A stretch of DNA of 64,000 nucleotides from Thermococcus siculi (GCF_002214505.1 NZ_CP015103.1:124001-188000); one strand, 5' to 3'; positions 25,063 to 35,087 are shown, counted from the stretch's first letter. The notes: a model not told the origin generated them from the letters alone. Program-made: numbers and translations.

Positions 25063-27828
25063 TTAGCTGAAGCTCGCGAAGCCTATCTCATAAAGTTCGC
25101 GGAGCATGCGGAGAACTTTCCTAGCGGTATGTTTGAAGCGGAAGTTCTCCTGTTCTTTCTCCCAATTCTTTAGCATTTCAAGGAGCCTATCAAGCTTTAA
25201 GTATTCTACGTCGAGTGGGGAGTTGCCATCAAGACAGAGTTTAAGTACTTCCTTCAGCGGTTTCTCAAGCTTCTTTCTGTTGCCGTGGAACTTCGGGAGG
25301 ACTTTCATCAGCAGTGCCAGATCAAATATTTCATCGTCGCTCTCGAATTCGATGATCCCTTTTCCTCCGCTCTCTTTTGCGTTTTTGAAGAAGAGTGCAA
25401 TCTCATCAACAACGCGGTAGCCGAAGTGGAGATCGTAGGGTTCGAGGGCTCTGTTTAGCTCTTGTAGGATTTTCCAGTAATCATTAATAGTCTTGAGCTC
25501 ATTAACCGCCTCGTTCATCTGTTCCTTCTGAGAGGCGAGGAACCTTCCCTCGTGGCCTCTCAGGTCATCAAGTAATGCATCCCTTAAACCTTCAAAGTTC
25601 TCTGATGAGTTTTCGTTGGCAGGTGGGCACTTCTCAAGATCAACGTCATGGAACTCCACCACAAAGGCTCTGTCGAGAACTTTGGGGCTGAAGGAGTAAG
25701 TTGTCTCGTCCATATTGACGGTGCCGATGATGTAGAGATTCGGCGGGAGTTTAAGCACTCTGGGTATTCCTTCAAAAGCTTCAACCTCCCTGCTGTCGTG
25801 GAGCTTTATGCCCTCCCTCGTGAAACCTTTGTTATTTCTCCCGCTCTCAAGAACGCTCAGAAAGTCTGCGAAATAGTACTCCACATGAGCTAAATTCATC
25901 TCGTCGAGGAGAACGAAGTATGATTTTGAATTAGTGCTATTGTTCCGGTAGTCTTCTACCGCCCTTAGGAGGAAATCTAGAAGCTCGGTTCTGTGATACT
26001 CTCCAGTTAGCGGGTTGTAATATCCTAAAAGCGCCTTGGAGTCGCGCCAGTTCGGGCGGACGGAGAGGAAGAGGAAGCTCTTACTACTTGGATCTCCAAA
26101 TTTCAAGTTTTTAAAGGGAGCCACTCTTTTGAATCCCACTCTTAGGGACACTTCAGAAGCATCAATAGGTTCTATCAGTGGGATTATCTCAACCACTTTG
26201 AAAACCACGGCACTCCCATATTTTGAGTGGTGATTCTTAACAGCACTCTCAAACGTTTCGTTGTATTTTCCAAGATTCCACTTGAATCCCCGGGAGAGCT
26301 CACCTGCCTCTCTGAGGGCTTCTTCGGCTGAATATTTCTCTATTACCAGTGCCGCAGCTTTGGCCTTATTTTGATGTCCTATCCAGAAGACAAACGGTGG
26401 CTCAACGTTGCGGACTTCTCCCTCAGGACCCCATAATAATATCACGAATCTATTATCTTTTATGACTCTTTGAATCTCCTCGATAGAGTTCTCAAACTCA
26501 TCGTCTGTCCCCTCCCATTTGGAGAAAACGTTGGGTAGCTCATTAGCCCATATTGAACTCGTTAATTCGGCTAACTCCTGGGCTATCTTCGTTTTGCCTG
26601 TCCCAGTCAGGCTAGAGAGGATTACAAAACCCTTCGTCTTGAGGGCGGTGTAAAACTGAGAGACAAGGTGTTTTGGGTAGAGGTAGCCTTTTGAGGCAAA
26701 ATACTCATCCAACTTAACGACCCTTGTATCAATGCCTTCCTGGACGATCCCTAGCTTCTTCAGGACTTCAGGGGATATATCGATCAGATACACTCTCTCA
26801 AGCCCTCCCGAAGAGGGCAAACCTCTGACTTCAGAATATTTGAGAGGTTTATTCAGCTTTCTAAAGTTACCAAGTTTAACAACGTAGAACTTTCCATTTT
26901 TAGATTTGCTAAACCAACCCTCTGCAAATTCCCGGTAATCTTCAGTCCAAATCCCGGTTTCTTTAAAAAGCTCTATGACTTCTTCTTTTGTTTTTCCCTC
27001 CTTTGATGCCTCTTCTATAACTGACGAATATCCAACGATCTTTCTATTAACATCATGAAGCACTATATCCCCGACTTTTAACAGTCCCATCTTCCCCTCA
27101 TGACCGTTCCAGTATTTTTCATCTGCAGGAGACCAAAGAAAACGACCGACATGAGTCTTATCTAGATTCAAAAAATCTCTGTTACTTAGTGTTTTCTTCT
27201 TACCAAAAGGCTTTGTTATTTCCATGTAAACATAGGTTTTCCTATTACCCGAATCTACAATGTCTTTTCTGCTCTTTAGCCACCATCCAAAGTGATCTAC
27301 AATAACAAAGTTGATGTCCTGATGGGAACATTCCTCTTTGAACAGCATTTTTAATTCTTCGAGATGGGAGAGAACTTCTGAATACTTTGTTGGTTTTCCC
27401 CATCCTAGTTCCTGAAAGTACCAGTCAACAGTGTTGTTCCATGGAACAAAATGATTTGGATAATAAAAAGCCAGAGCCTCAGATATAAGCCCCCTACCTG
27501 CTCCTTTTATTTGTTTCCATCTCTCAAAGCGTTCATCAATATCTTCTAAAAGTTTTTCTGGAGTTGTTTCAATGATCTCTCTAAGGAACTTTTCCCAGAG
27601 ATTCTCCAAATCAGATGGAGTCTTGATGTGAAATCTAAGAGCATTTTTTCCAGAATGTAAGCGACGGAGAGCCTTTTTCAGAAGTCCATAATCGCCGGTA
27701 TTCCTAATTTCATTGAGAATTTGTCTAAACTCATGAATATTCTTGTCAGCCCATTCATTCTTCGCCTTGTTGAATTCGGTATGACAGTACTCCCTAATTA
27801 ATTCTCGAAGTTTAGTTTCACTTATCAT
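25063..27828 (-). CDS. McrB-like AAA+ restriction GTPase/ATPase with EVE domain
   Basis: A 921-residue motor subunit of a modification-dependent restriction system. A helical N-terminal domain (1-185) carries an HhH-like stretch (IKGAGRGLISEALAFY, 107-122). An EVE/PUA-like domain (about 198-360) is probably the modified-base reader, as in Thermococcus gammatolerans McrB. The AAA+ core has Walker A SLTGTGKT (406-413), Walker B YFVLLDEMN (637-645), the McrB-type continuation LAHVEYYFADF, and sensor GTVNMD (702-707). About 150 residues (430-580) are inserted between Walker A and VRPNWRDS. The start ATG overlaps the stop of the nuclease gene (ATGA). Codons are AT-richer than the neighbours, suggesting transfer. 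Confidence 0.88.
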   Translation of the reverse strand: MISETKLRELIREYCHTEFNKAKNEWADKNIHEFRQILNEIRNTGDYGLLKKALRRLHSGKNALRFHIKTPSDLENLWEKFLREIIETTPEKLLEDIDERFERWKQIKGAGRGLISEALAFYYPNHFVPWNNTVDWYFQELGWGKPTKYSEVLSHLEELKMLFKEECSHQDINFVIVDHFGWWLKSRKDIVDSGNRKTYVYMEITKPFGKKKTLSNRDFLNLDKTHVGRFLWSPADEKYWNGHEGKMGLLKVGDIVLHDVNRKIVGYSSVIEEASKEGKTKEEVIELFKETGIWTEDYREFAEGWFSKSKNGKFYVVKLGNFRKLNKPLKYSEVRGLPSSGGLERVYLIDISPEVLKKLGIVQEGIDTRVVKLDEYFASKGYLYPKHLVSQFYTALKTKGFVILSSLTGTGKTKIAQELAELTSSIWANELPNVFSKWEGTDDEFENSIEEIQRVIKDNRFVILLWGPEGEVRNVEPPFVFWIGHQNKAKAAALVIEKYSAEEALREAGELSRGFKWNLGKYNETFESAVKNHHSKYGSAVVFKVVEIIPLIEPIDASEVSLRVGFKRVAPFKNLKFGDPSSKSFLFLSVRPNWRDSKALLGYYNPLTGEYHRTELLDFLLRAVEDYRNNSTNSKSYFVLLDEMNLAHVEYYFADFLSVLESGRNNKGFTREGIKLHDSREVEAFEGIPRVLKLPPNLYIIGTVNMDETTYSFSPKVLDRAFVVEFHDVDLEKCPPANENSSENFEGLRDALLDDLRGHEGRFLASQKEQMNEAVNELKTINDYWKILQELNRALEPYDLHFGYRVVDEIALFFKNAKESGGKGIIEFESDDEIFDLALLMKVLPKFHGNRKKLEKPLKEVLKLCLDGNSPLDVEYLKLDRLLEMLKNWEKEQENFRFKHTARKVLRMLRELYEIGFASFS

Positions 27829-29444
27829 TCTTTCACCTCCGGTACAATCCTCAAATAGCCAACACCGCTCAATTCTCCAACCAAAACTTCCTCTAGGACA
27901 AATCTTTCAACCTTACCCTTATTCGCCTCAAAAAACACATTCCTACCGCCGGGATACAATACCACGGCAAACTTAGCACTTAACGCATCTCTGTACGTAT
28001 GCATCTTGTAAACGTCCTCTAGTTTTGCCCACGTCTCATAGTTTCCAGTTTTTTCTGCAATCTCAGTCTCTTCATCGAATTCTTCCACCCCTTTCGCTTC
28101 ATTCACAACATCGAGCTTGAATTTTGCATCGAATACACCCACTAGTGTGGTATCTTTTCGCTTAGGATCCCCTGTAAAGAGCGAAAAGTCTGGCCTCAGC
28201 GTCACGGAATAGCTCCATTTCTTAGGAACGAGTCGTTTGTTGTAGTAAAGACGCCAGCCGTTGTCGAATTCTGCGTAAACGTCTCCCTTTTCGGAGAGTT
28301 CGCCCGCAGGAAGCACGTGGATTTTGAGCTTTTTCTCCCCAAGAATTCCTCCAAGCTCCTCAACGAGCCTAAAGAACGCCCAGTATTCGTAGAGCTTGGC
28401 GATGTCCTTGTTGTCAATTGCTCTCTTCATCTCCTCAAAGAAAGGAACGTAAGCCGTGAACTCACGGTAGAGTTCGAGAAGGTCGCGATAGCCATCACCT
28501 TTCAGGAGCGTCTGCGAGGTGTAAGGGAAGAGATCCATATCACCAACGTCATCCCAGACCCCGTCGCTTGCGATGAACTCAAGCTCCCCGAGGATTTCTC
28601 TAATCGAGCCAACGTTAGCCGCCCTATTGTTCCAGAAGGAGTCAATGACGCGCTCGCTCCATTCGATGAGCAAACCGAGGAAATACTTGGCAAAGCGGTT
28701 TTCTGGAGTGTCAAAGCTCTCGTACTTCCTGAAGCCGAGAATTCTTGTGGGGGCGTAGCCGTTAAGGTGCTCAGCTATCAGGACTCCTTCTCCTGCAGGT
28801 GCTAGATACTCAGGGTGTTGCGCTATGGATAAGAGGGTTTCTGGGGTTATGTTGTCAATTTCATCCGGCCTCAGCCACTCATCTTCAACGATTAGCTTTC
28901 GCTTCATCCGACGGATCACGGTCTCAAAGGCACTGGTTATTCTTTCTCCATTCGAGCGAAGGTAGTGGTAGGCAAAGAGCTCGTTGATTGGCTCGTCACT
29001 CTCCGTGGTCGAGAAGTCAGTTGGAGATTTCAGAGAGAAGGGAATAGTAGAAGAGATTTTTACAAGTTCCCCTATAAGGCTCCCTACTAGAGTGTCGAAT
29101 GCGTCTATTAACTCATCTATGCTATCTGACGATAAACACTTTTCAGAATCGGATATCCCCAGTATTTTCCCTACCTTCCTTGAAAGGACAAGAATTGGTA
29201 TAGCACGCCCATCTTCAAGTCTTATCTCTGACAGTCCTACGTAGTTTGAGTATCTGAATTTGTATCTATCAGCAATTTTTTTGATTTCTAGGCCATGTAT
29301 CTCAAACTCAAGAGATGATTTCACGTAGTAATCCACCCATTCAAAAAGAATCAACCTCTGTCCATCATAGAATGCATTGGGCCATTTCTCTTCAGAGTAT
29401 ATCTCGAGGGTATCCAGAACCCGCTGAACAGGTTCCCAAGGCAT
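27825..29444 (-). CDS. McrC-like nuclease with DUF2357 and PD-(D/E)XK domains
   Basis: A 539-residue partner of the McrB-like motor. The N-terminal two-thirds resemble DUF2357, including TPENRFAKYFLGLLIEWSE (246-264). The C-terminal nuclease of the PD-(D/E)XK type shows LYEYW (Glu353), LRPDFSL (Asp419) and VGVFDAKF (Asp439, Lys441), followed by DVYKMHTYRDAL. It likely cuts DNA when the motor binds modified or foreign DNA. It is encoded first, with GGTG before ATG 29444, opposite to the usual mcrB-mcrC order. The AT-rich codon use matches the McrB gene. Confidence 0.82.
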   Translation of the reverse strand: MPWEPVQRVLDTLEIYSEEKWPNAFYDGQRLILFEWVDYYVKSSLEFEIHGLEIKKIADRYKFRYSNYVGLSEIRLEDGRAIPILVLSRKVGKILGISDSEKCLSSDSIDELIDAFDTLVGSLIGELVKISSTIPFSLKSPTDFSTTESDEPINELFAYHYLRSNGERITSAFETVIRRMKRKLIVEDEWLRPDEIDNITPETLLSIAQHPEYLAPAGEGVLIAEHLNGYAPTRILGFRKYESFDTPENRFAKYFLGLLIEWSERVIDSFWNNRAANVGSIREILGELEFIASDGVWDDVGDMDLFPYTSQTLLKGDGYRDLLELYREFTAYVPFFEEMKRAIDNKDIAKLYEYWAFFRLVEELGGILGEKKLKIHVLPAGELSEKGDVYAEFDNGWRLYYNKRLVPKKWSYSVTLRPDFSLFTGDPKRKDTTLVGVFDAKFKLDVVNEAKGVEEFDEETEIAEKTGNYETWAKLEDVYKMHTYRDALSAKFAVVLYPGGRNVFFEANKGKVERFVLEEVLVGELSGVGYLRIVPEVKE

Positions 29445-29499
29445 TTTAGCACCTTATGTAACTGGCAATAAAAAGTTAAAAAGGTTACGAAATAGGGCA

Positions 29500-30117
29500 T
29501 CAAAGCCCCAGAATCTCCTTTGCGGCCTTTATTCCAAGGTCGAAGGCCTTCATGTTCATGTCGACGGCCTTCGGCGGGACGCTGAGCCTTATCACTTCCC
29601 TGACGTGCTCCGCATCGAGCGGGAACTCGGGGATCTGCGTCAGCGCACCGATGAGGACGGTGTTGGTGGTTATGACGTGGCCTGCTTGGGCGGCTAGTTC
29701 TTCCGCGTTGAAACCTATCCACTTGCCCCTGAACTCCTCTTCCACGATCTTCTTTATCTCGTCGATCTCCGGGTAGCGGGCCTTGCCCATCGAAACCTGG
29801 ACCGGGACGATGGGCTTGGTGTTGGCGACGACCATTCCGCCCTGCTTGAGGTGGTTGATGTAGCGGAGCGCTTCCACAGGCTCGAAGGACAGTATGACGT
29901 CGCCCTTTCCTTCAGGAACCATCGAGCCGTAAACCTCGTCACCGAAGCGGACGTATGAGACGACGCTTCCAAAGCGCTGGCTCATTCCGTGAACCTCACC
30001 CATCCTCACCTTGTAGCCGGCGTGAAGGGCGGCCCAGCCGAGTATGTTTGCCGCTGTCAGAACACCCTGGCCGCCGACACCGGTGATGACTATGTTGTAC
30101 TCCCTAATCGGCTTCAT
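29500..30117 (-). CDS. iorB: Indolepyruvate:ferredoxin oxidoreductase, beta subunit
   Basis: A 205-residue subunit of the enzyme that oxidatively decarboxylates aryl pyruvates (from Trp, Phe, Tyr) to aryl-acetyl-CoA with ferredoxin as acceptor. The motif [20 protein letters not shown] (8-27) and [19 protein letters not shown] are characteristic of the gamma-domain of 2-oxoacid oxidoreductases. The ATG at 30117 overlaps the iorA stop. The product AcdA and IorA are encoded just upstream, as in Pyrococcus furiosus. The enzyme is oxygen-sensitive and cytoplasmic. Confidence 0.93.
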   Translation of the reverse strand: MKPIREYNIVITGVGGQGVLTAANILGWAALHAGYKVRMGEVHGMSQRFGSVVSYVRFGDEVYGSMVPEGKGDVILSFEPVEALRYINHLKQGGMVVANTKPIVPVQVSMGKARYPEIDEIKKIVEEEFRGKWIGFNAEELAAQAGHVITTNTVLIGALTQIPEFPLDAEHVREVIRLSVPPKAVDMNMKAFDLGIKAAKEILGL

Positions 30118-32053
30118 GCCTCTCCCTCCTCTTCGGGCTTGAAGGCATCGAAAGGACAGATCTGCGCACATCCGCCGCAGCCCCAGCACATGCTGGGTTC
30201 TATCCTCGCCTGCTTCTTCTCCTCGTCCCAGTAGATGGCCGGACAGCCGTAGGCGTTGATACATATCTTACAGCCGGTACATGCATCCTCGTCGACGTAG
30301 TAGATCGGCCACTTCTCGCCCCTGCGCCTCATCTGGCCTATCTTGTAGAGGGCACAGACCTGCCTCGACACGACGACGCTGACTCCCTCAACTTCGAGGG
30401 CCTTCTTTACCGTCTCGTAGGTGGCCTTTATGTCGTAGGGGTCGACCACTGCCACGAAGTCCGCGCCCATCGCCTTAGCGACGTCCTCGATGGGTATCCT
30501 CTTGCCCATGCCGTGCGGCGTCTGGCCCGTGCTCGGGTTGGGCTGGTCGCCGGTCATTGCCGTGACGAGGTTGTCGAGGACGACTATGAGAACGTTGGAG
30601 CGGTTGTAGATGGCGTTCGCCAAAGCCGGAAGTCCGGTGTGGAAGAACGTCGAGTCACCTATTGTGGCGACGATGACCTTCTTCTCCTTCTTCCTCTGCT
30701 CCTCGCTTATCGAACCGTGCTGGGCAATCTCAAGTCCGTGGGCGATGCCTATAGAGCCGCCCATTGCGACGGTTGTGTCAACCGCGTTGAGAGGCGGGAG
30801 CAGTCCGAGGGTGTAACAGCCGATGTCGCTCGGGTAGATGCCCCTAGCTCTCGTGGCTTTCTTTATGGCGTAGAAGCTGTTCCTGTGCGGACAGGCCGGA
30901 CAGAGGCTCGGTGGCCTCGGCGGGACTATCTCAAGAGCCTTCTGGTACTTAGCGTCAAGCTCCTCGTAGTTCAGTGGAGTCTCGATGCCGAGGAACTGGG
31001 CTATGGCGGTAACCGCTCTCCTGGGGTCATCTCGTAAACGCGCGGAACTAGGTCCTTTCCGTGGATCGGGATTCTCAGCCCCCTGTCGTAGGCCCAGGTC
31101 TTGACCTGCTCCTCGACGACCGGCTCAAGCTCCTCAACGATGAGAACCTTCTCGAGACCGTCCATGAACTTCTCGAGCAGGCCGTATGGAACGGGGAACG
31201 GGGTTCCGAGCTTGAGAACCTTGACGTTCTCGACGCCGAGCCAGTGTAGGGCCTCCTTGACGTAGGCGTAGCTGAGGCCAGGAGCGATTATACCGACCTT
31301 TGCGTTCTCGTCACCTTCAATCCAGTTGAAGGGCATGTCGTTGAACTCTTCCCTTATCTTTTCGATCTTCTCGAGTATCTGCGGGTGGAAGCGCCTCGCG
31401 TTCGAGGGAACGTCGACGAACCTGCTCGGATCCTTGTTGAACTTCCCGAACTTCCTCTTTGCCTGCTTTATCTCCTCCGGAAGCTCACCGAGGACGACCT
31501 CTCCCCTGGCGTGGGAGCTTCTGGTGGTGGTTCTAAGGATGACAAAGTGCTTGAACTTCTCGCTCAGCTCGAAGGCGTACTTTGTCATCTCCTTGGCCTC
31601 GTGGGGGCTGCTCGGCTCCAGAACCGGGACGTTGGCGAACTTCGCGTAAACGCGCGTGTCCTGCTCGTTCTGGCTGCTCCACATGCTCGGGTCGTCGGCG
31701 ACCATTATGACGAATCCGCCCTCGACGCCCATGCCAACGGAGCTGAGGAATGTGTCGGCGGCGACGTTAAGTCCAACGTGCTTCATGGCAGTCATTGCCC
31801 TGAGGCCGCTCCAGGCCGCGGCCAGAGCGGTCTCAAAGGCCACCTTCTCGTTGGTGGAGTACTCCATGTAAACTCCTGCCTTCTTGGCGACGATCGCCAT
31901 AGTATCGGTCAGCTCCGAACTCGGCGTTCCTGGATATGCCGCGTAAACAGCTATGTTCGCCTCAAGGGCTCCCCTGGCTATTGCCTGGTTTCCAAGCAGG
32001 AGAACCTTCTCCCCGGGCTTGTCCCACAAAACCATATCAGTAACTTTCGCCAT
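30114..32053 (-). pseudogene. iorA: Indolepyruvate:ferredoxin oxidoreductase, alpha subunit, frameshifted
   Basis: The gene is read in two frames: 32053 to about 31024 encodes the N-terminal 345 residues, and the rest to 30114 encodes the C-terminal half with the TPP site (GDSTFFHTGLPALANAIYN) and two ferredoxin-type motifs ([26 protein letters not shown]). The total of 1940 bases is one short of 647 codons. The shift lies at [15 protein letters not shown]: four C where five (ACC CCC AGG AGA) would keep the frame; unshifted translation stops after GERLPP. It could be a real mutation or a homopolymer sequence error. It lies in the operon acdA-iorA-iorB. Confidence 0.9.
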
Positions 32054-32064
32054 CCAAAATCACC

Positions 32065-33441
32065 TCACTCCTCCTTCAAAACTCCCTTTGCCTTCGCGAA
32101 CTCGACAAGGGCATAGGCCGCAGCGGCGGCATCCTCTGGCCTCTCGTAGCTCGGGATTCCGTTCTCCTCGAGTACCTCCTTGGCCTTCTCGCTGACGTAG
32201 CCGGCCATGAAGAGGCCGAGGACGGGCTTTCCGTTGTTGACCTCCTTAACTGCCCTGACAACGCCCTCCGCGTGCTCGGTTGGTGTCATTCCGGCGAAGG
32301 TCGGGACGACGCAGATGCTTATGAGCATGTCAACGTTCGAATCCTCAAGGAGGGCCTTGGCGGTTCTGTAGTAGTCCTCGCCCCTTGCCGAGGCTATCAT
32401 GTCGACGGGGTTTTTCACCGCCGCCATCGGCGGCAGGAACGAGCGTAGCTCCTCGATGGTCTTCTCCTCGAGGTCGGCCAGCTTCAACCCGAGCTTGTCT
32501 ATGGCATCGGCGGGGGGGACACCCGGACCGCCGGCGTTTGTCATTATTGCAACGCGGTTGCCCTTCGGGAGCGGCTGGGTGAATGCCCTCGCCATGCTGA
32601 GCATGTCGTCGATGGTCTCGGCAACGATAACCCCGCTCTGCTTGAAGGCCGCCTCGTAGATGCGCCAGCTTCCTGCCAGAGAACCGGTGTGGCTCGAAGC
32701 GGCCCTGGCACCGCTCTCACTCCTTCCTGCCTTGAGGACTATTACCGGCTTCTTCTTGGTAACCTTCTTGGCTATCTCCATAAAGCGCCTTCCGTCCTTG
32801 AGGCCCTCGATATAGAGGGCTATTGCCTTGTCATCCTCCGTGTCTGCCAGGTACTCCATGAACTCGGCGAAGTCCACATCGGCCATGTTTCCGATGCTCA
32901 CGAACTTTGAGAAGCCTATTCCTTCCTTGACGGTCTTGTAGATGATTCCCGCTCCAAGTGCCCCGCTCTGGCTGATGAAGCCTATGTTGCCCTTCTTAGC
33001 GTCCATCACGAAGGTGGCGTTCATGTCGTTGTGGGTGTTCATTATGCCGACGCAGTTGGGGCCGACTATGCGCATGCCATACCTGTGGGCTATTTCCACG
33101 AGCTCGCGCTCCTCCCTCTTGCCCTCCGGGCCGACCTCTCCGAACCCGGCCGTGATGAGGATTATCCCCTTGACGCCCTTTTCGCCGCAGTCTATTACCG
33201 TCTGCTTGACAAATCTCTTCGGGACAACGACAACCGCGAGGTCGACATCGTCCGGGATGTCCTTCACGTTCCTGTACGCCTTGACGCCCTGAACTTCCTC
33301 GTCCTTGACGTTGACAGGGTAAACCTTTCCGTCCCTGTACTTCTTGAGGTTCTTGAAGACTTCATAGCCGAGCTTGAGGGGATCGTTTGATGCCCCGATA
33401 ACAGCTATAGCCTTCGGCTTGAAGAAATAATCAAACGTCAT
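32065..33441 (-). CDS. acdA: ADP-forming acetyl-CoA synthetase, alpha subunit
   Basis: A 458-residue subunit of the nucleoside-diphosphate-forming acyl-CoA synthetase that makes ATP from acyl-CoA. The CoA-binding domain begins at residue 5 (PKAIAVIGASNDPLKLG), and His251 in ASSHTGSLAG is the phosphorylated histidine expected at about this position. Linkage to iorAB matches the Pyrococcus furiosus ACS II arrangement (PF0532-0534), so arylacetyl-CoA is the likely substrate. The beta subunit is not in the window. The ATG follows GGTGAGTGAC. Confidence 0.92.
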   Translation of the reverse strand: MTFDYFFKPKAIAVIGASNDPLKLGYEVFKNLKKYRDGKVYPVNVKDEEVQGVKAYRNVKDIPDDVDLAVVVVPKRFVKQTVIDCGEKGVKGIILITAGFGEVGPEGKREERELVEIAHRYGMRIVGPNCVGIMNTHNDMNATFVMDAKKGNIGFISQSGALGAGIIYKTVKEGIGFSKFVSIGNMADVDFAEFMEYLADTEDDKAIALYIEGLKDGRRFMEIAKKVTKKKPVIVLKAGRSESGARAASSHTGSLAGSWRIYEAAFKQSGVIVAETIDDMLSMARAFTQPLPKGNRVAIMTNAGGPGVPPADAIDKLGLKLADLEEKTIEELRSFLPPMAAVKNPVDMIASARGEDYYRTAKALLEDSNVDMLISICVVPTFAGMTPTEHAEGVVRAVKEVNNGKPVLGLFMAGYVSEKAKEVLEENGIPSYERPEDAAAAAYALVEFAKAKGVLKEE

Positions 33442-33578
33442 CTGTCACTCACCGCTTGAATCTCGCCGGAATCGTATATAAGCTTTCCCAAAAAGGACAG
33501 CGAGGCAAATACCGGCATGGAAGGGGGAAAGTAAGGCCCTGATGGGCTAAAAAGGGCATCAATGGATAAAAATAGAAA

Positions 33579-35045
33579 TCAGGCGGTGGAGGCTTTCCCC
33601 TTCGGCTTCAGCGCATAGGTTGCCAGCACCGCGACTATTGCCGTGACGATGAATGTCATCAGCCTGGCGGATACTATCTCCTCCAGTCCCGAGCTGATCC
33701 AGAATATCGTGAAGAGCAGTCCCGTAACGATGGTCGGTGGAACGGCCCTTCCGTGGAACTTCTTCCAGAACAGCGTCAGGATAACTATCACGGAGAATGT
33801 ATCGCCGATTCCAGCCCAGGTGTAGCCGACGATGGTGTAGATGAGGTTGGACGGAACCACGTAGGCCGTTATCAGCGCTATGATTCCAAGGGCAATGGTG
33901 GATATCCTGGAGAGCTTGAGGCTTCTCCTTGGGTCGAAGCTCTCTTTGTAGACGAAGGGCTTGAGCAGGTTCTCCGAGAGTTCAGTTGCGGAGAGTATGA
34001 GCAGGGAGTCCGCGGTGGAGAGCATGGCGGCAATGGCACCGGTGATGAAGATCGCAGCCAGGAACGGCGGGAAGAGCGTGAGCATGACCTGGGGCATCAC
34101 AGCCTCCTGGTCCTCCAGGCCGGTCGGGCCGAAGATTGCTATTCCGATCCAGCCTATGAGGAGGGCGCCGATGTAGGCTATGATCGTCCAGCTGACTCCA
34201 ACGTTCCTTGCGAGCTTTGCGTTCTCCTCGTCTTTGATGGCCATGAACCTGATGCTGAGCTGGGGCATTCCACCCAGGTAGCCGAAGAACCACGAGAACT
34301 CCGCTATGACGAAGACGAAGGCGGCGCCTCCAACCAGACCGCCGAGGAGTGTGGAGTACTCCGGTCCTGACATCTCAAGGGCACTGGAGACGGAGTGGGC
34401 GAAGACGTCTGGGTGGTTGGCTATGTAGACGAGACCGACCACTGGGGCTATGGTCAGGGTGAGTATCATGACTATCGCCTGAACACTGTCGGTGTAGGCA
34501 ACGCTCTTGAGACCTCCCAGGACGGTGTAAGGCAGGATTATGACGGCGGTTATGAGCATTCCCACCTTTGGGTCTATACCAAAGAGGGCGTTGAGTGTCT
34601 TTCCACCGCCGAGGAACTGGGCTCCGACGTAGAAGAAAAAGAAGAACACCACGGTTATGCTTCCCAGTATTCTAATCCACTTCTCGGCGTCCGAGTGGCG
34701 CTTGGCTATGTAGTCTATGAAGGTCGTGGCGTCGTACTTCTCGGCCTCCCTCCTGAGTCTTCCCGCGAAGACCACCCAGGCCACGATGATACCTGCAACA
34801 CAACCAATCGCAACCCAAACGGCGGATAGACCAGCGGCATAGGCGAAACCCGGAAGGCCCAGGAGAGCCCATGCAGATTCGCCAGTGGCACGCTCGGAGA
34901 GCGCCGCAACCCATCCCGGAAGCTGTCTGCCTGCTATGGCAAAATCCTTGCCGCTTTTAGCCTTTTTTCCCTGGTAGATTCCAAAGCCTATCAAAAACGA
35001 AAGGTACAGAACCAGAACTATCAGTATTTGAGTCTGGCCCTCCAC
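33579..35045 (-). CDS. Sodium:solute symporter (SSS family), second copy
   Basis: A polytopic membrane protein of 488 residues from GTG 35045, related to but clearly different from the symporter at 812-2428. Typical SSS sequence includes SERATGESAWALLGLPGFAYAAGL near residue 55 and AMLSTADSLLILSATELSENL in the second half. The first helix begins ten residues in. GGTGA precedes GTG 35045; a start at ATG 35063 is possible but is close to the predicted transcription start. No small accessory gene is adjacent. Substrate unknown; proline or another amino acid is plausible. Confidence 0.85.
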   Translation of the reverse strand: MEGQTQILIVLVLYLSFLIGFGIYQGKKAKSGKDFAIAGRQLPGWVAALSERATGESAWALLGLPGFAYAAGLSAVWVAIGCVAGIIVAWVVFAGRLRREAEKYDATTFIDYIAKRHSDAEKWIRILGSITVVFFFFFYVGAQFLGGGKTLNALFGIDPKVGMLITAVIILPYTVLGGLKSVAYTDSVQAIVMILTLTIAPVVGLVYIANHPDVFAHSVSSALEMSGPEYSTLLGGLVGGAAFVFVIAEFSWFFGYLGGMPQLSIRFMAIKDEENAKLARNVGVSWTIIAYIGALLIGWIGIAIFGPTGLEDQEAVMPQVMLTLFPPFLAAIFITGAIAAMLSTADSLLILSATELSENLLKPFVYKESFDPRRSLKLSRISTIALGIIALITAYVVPSNLIYTIVGYTWAGIGDTFSVIVILTLFWKKFHGRAVPPTIVTGLLFTIFWISSGLEEIVSARLMTFIVTAIVAVLATYALKPKGKASTA

Positions 35046-35076
35046 GATTGAATCACCGTTCATATGTAATGGTGTT

Positions 35077-35087
35077 TACGTTTATAA
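35077..35087 (-). promoter_or_regulatory. TATA box of the second symporter
   Basis: Minus-strand gtttataaac at about 35077-35086 predicts transcription starting near 35055, just before the GTG start at 35045. It is a near-copy of the gtttataaac at 712-721 in front of proline dehydrogenase. Confidence 0.5.
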
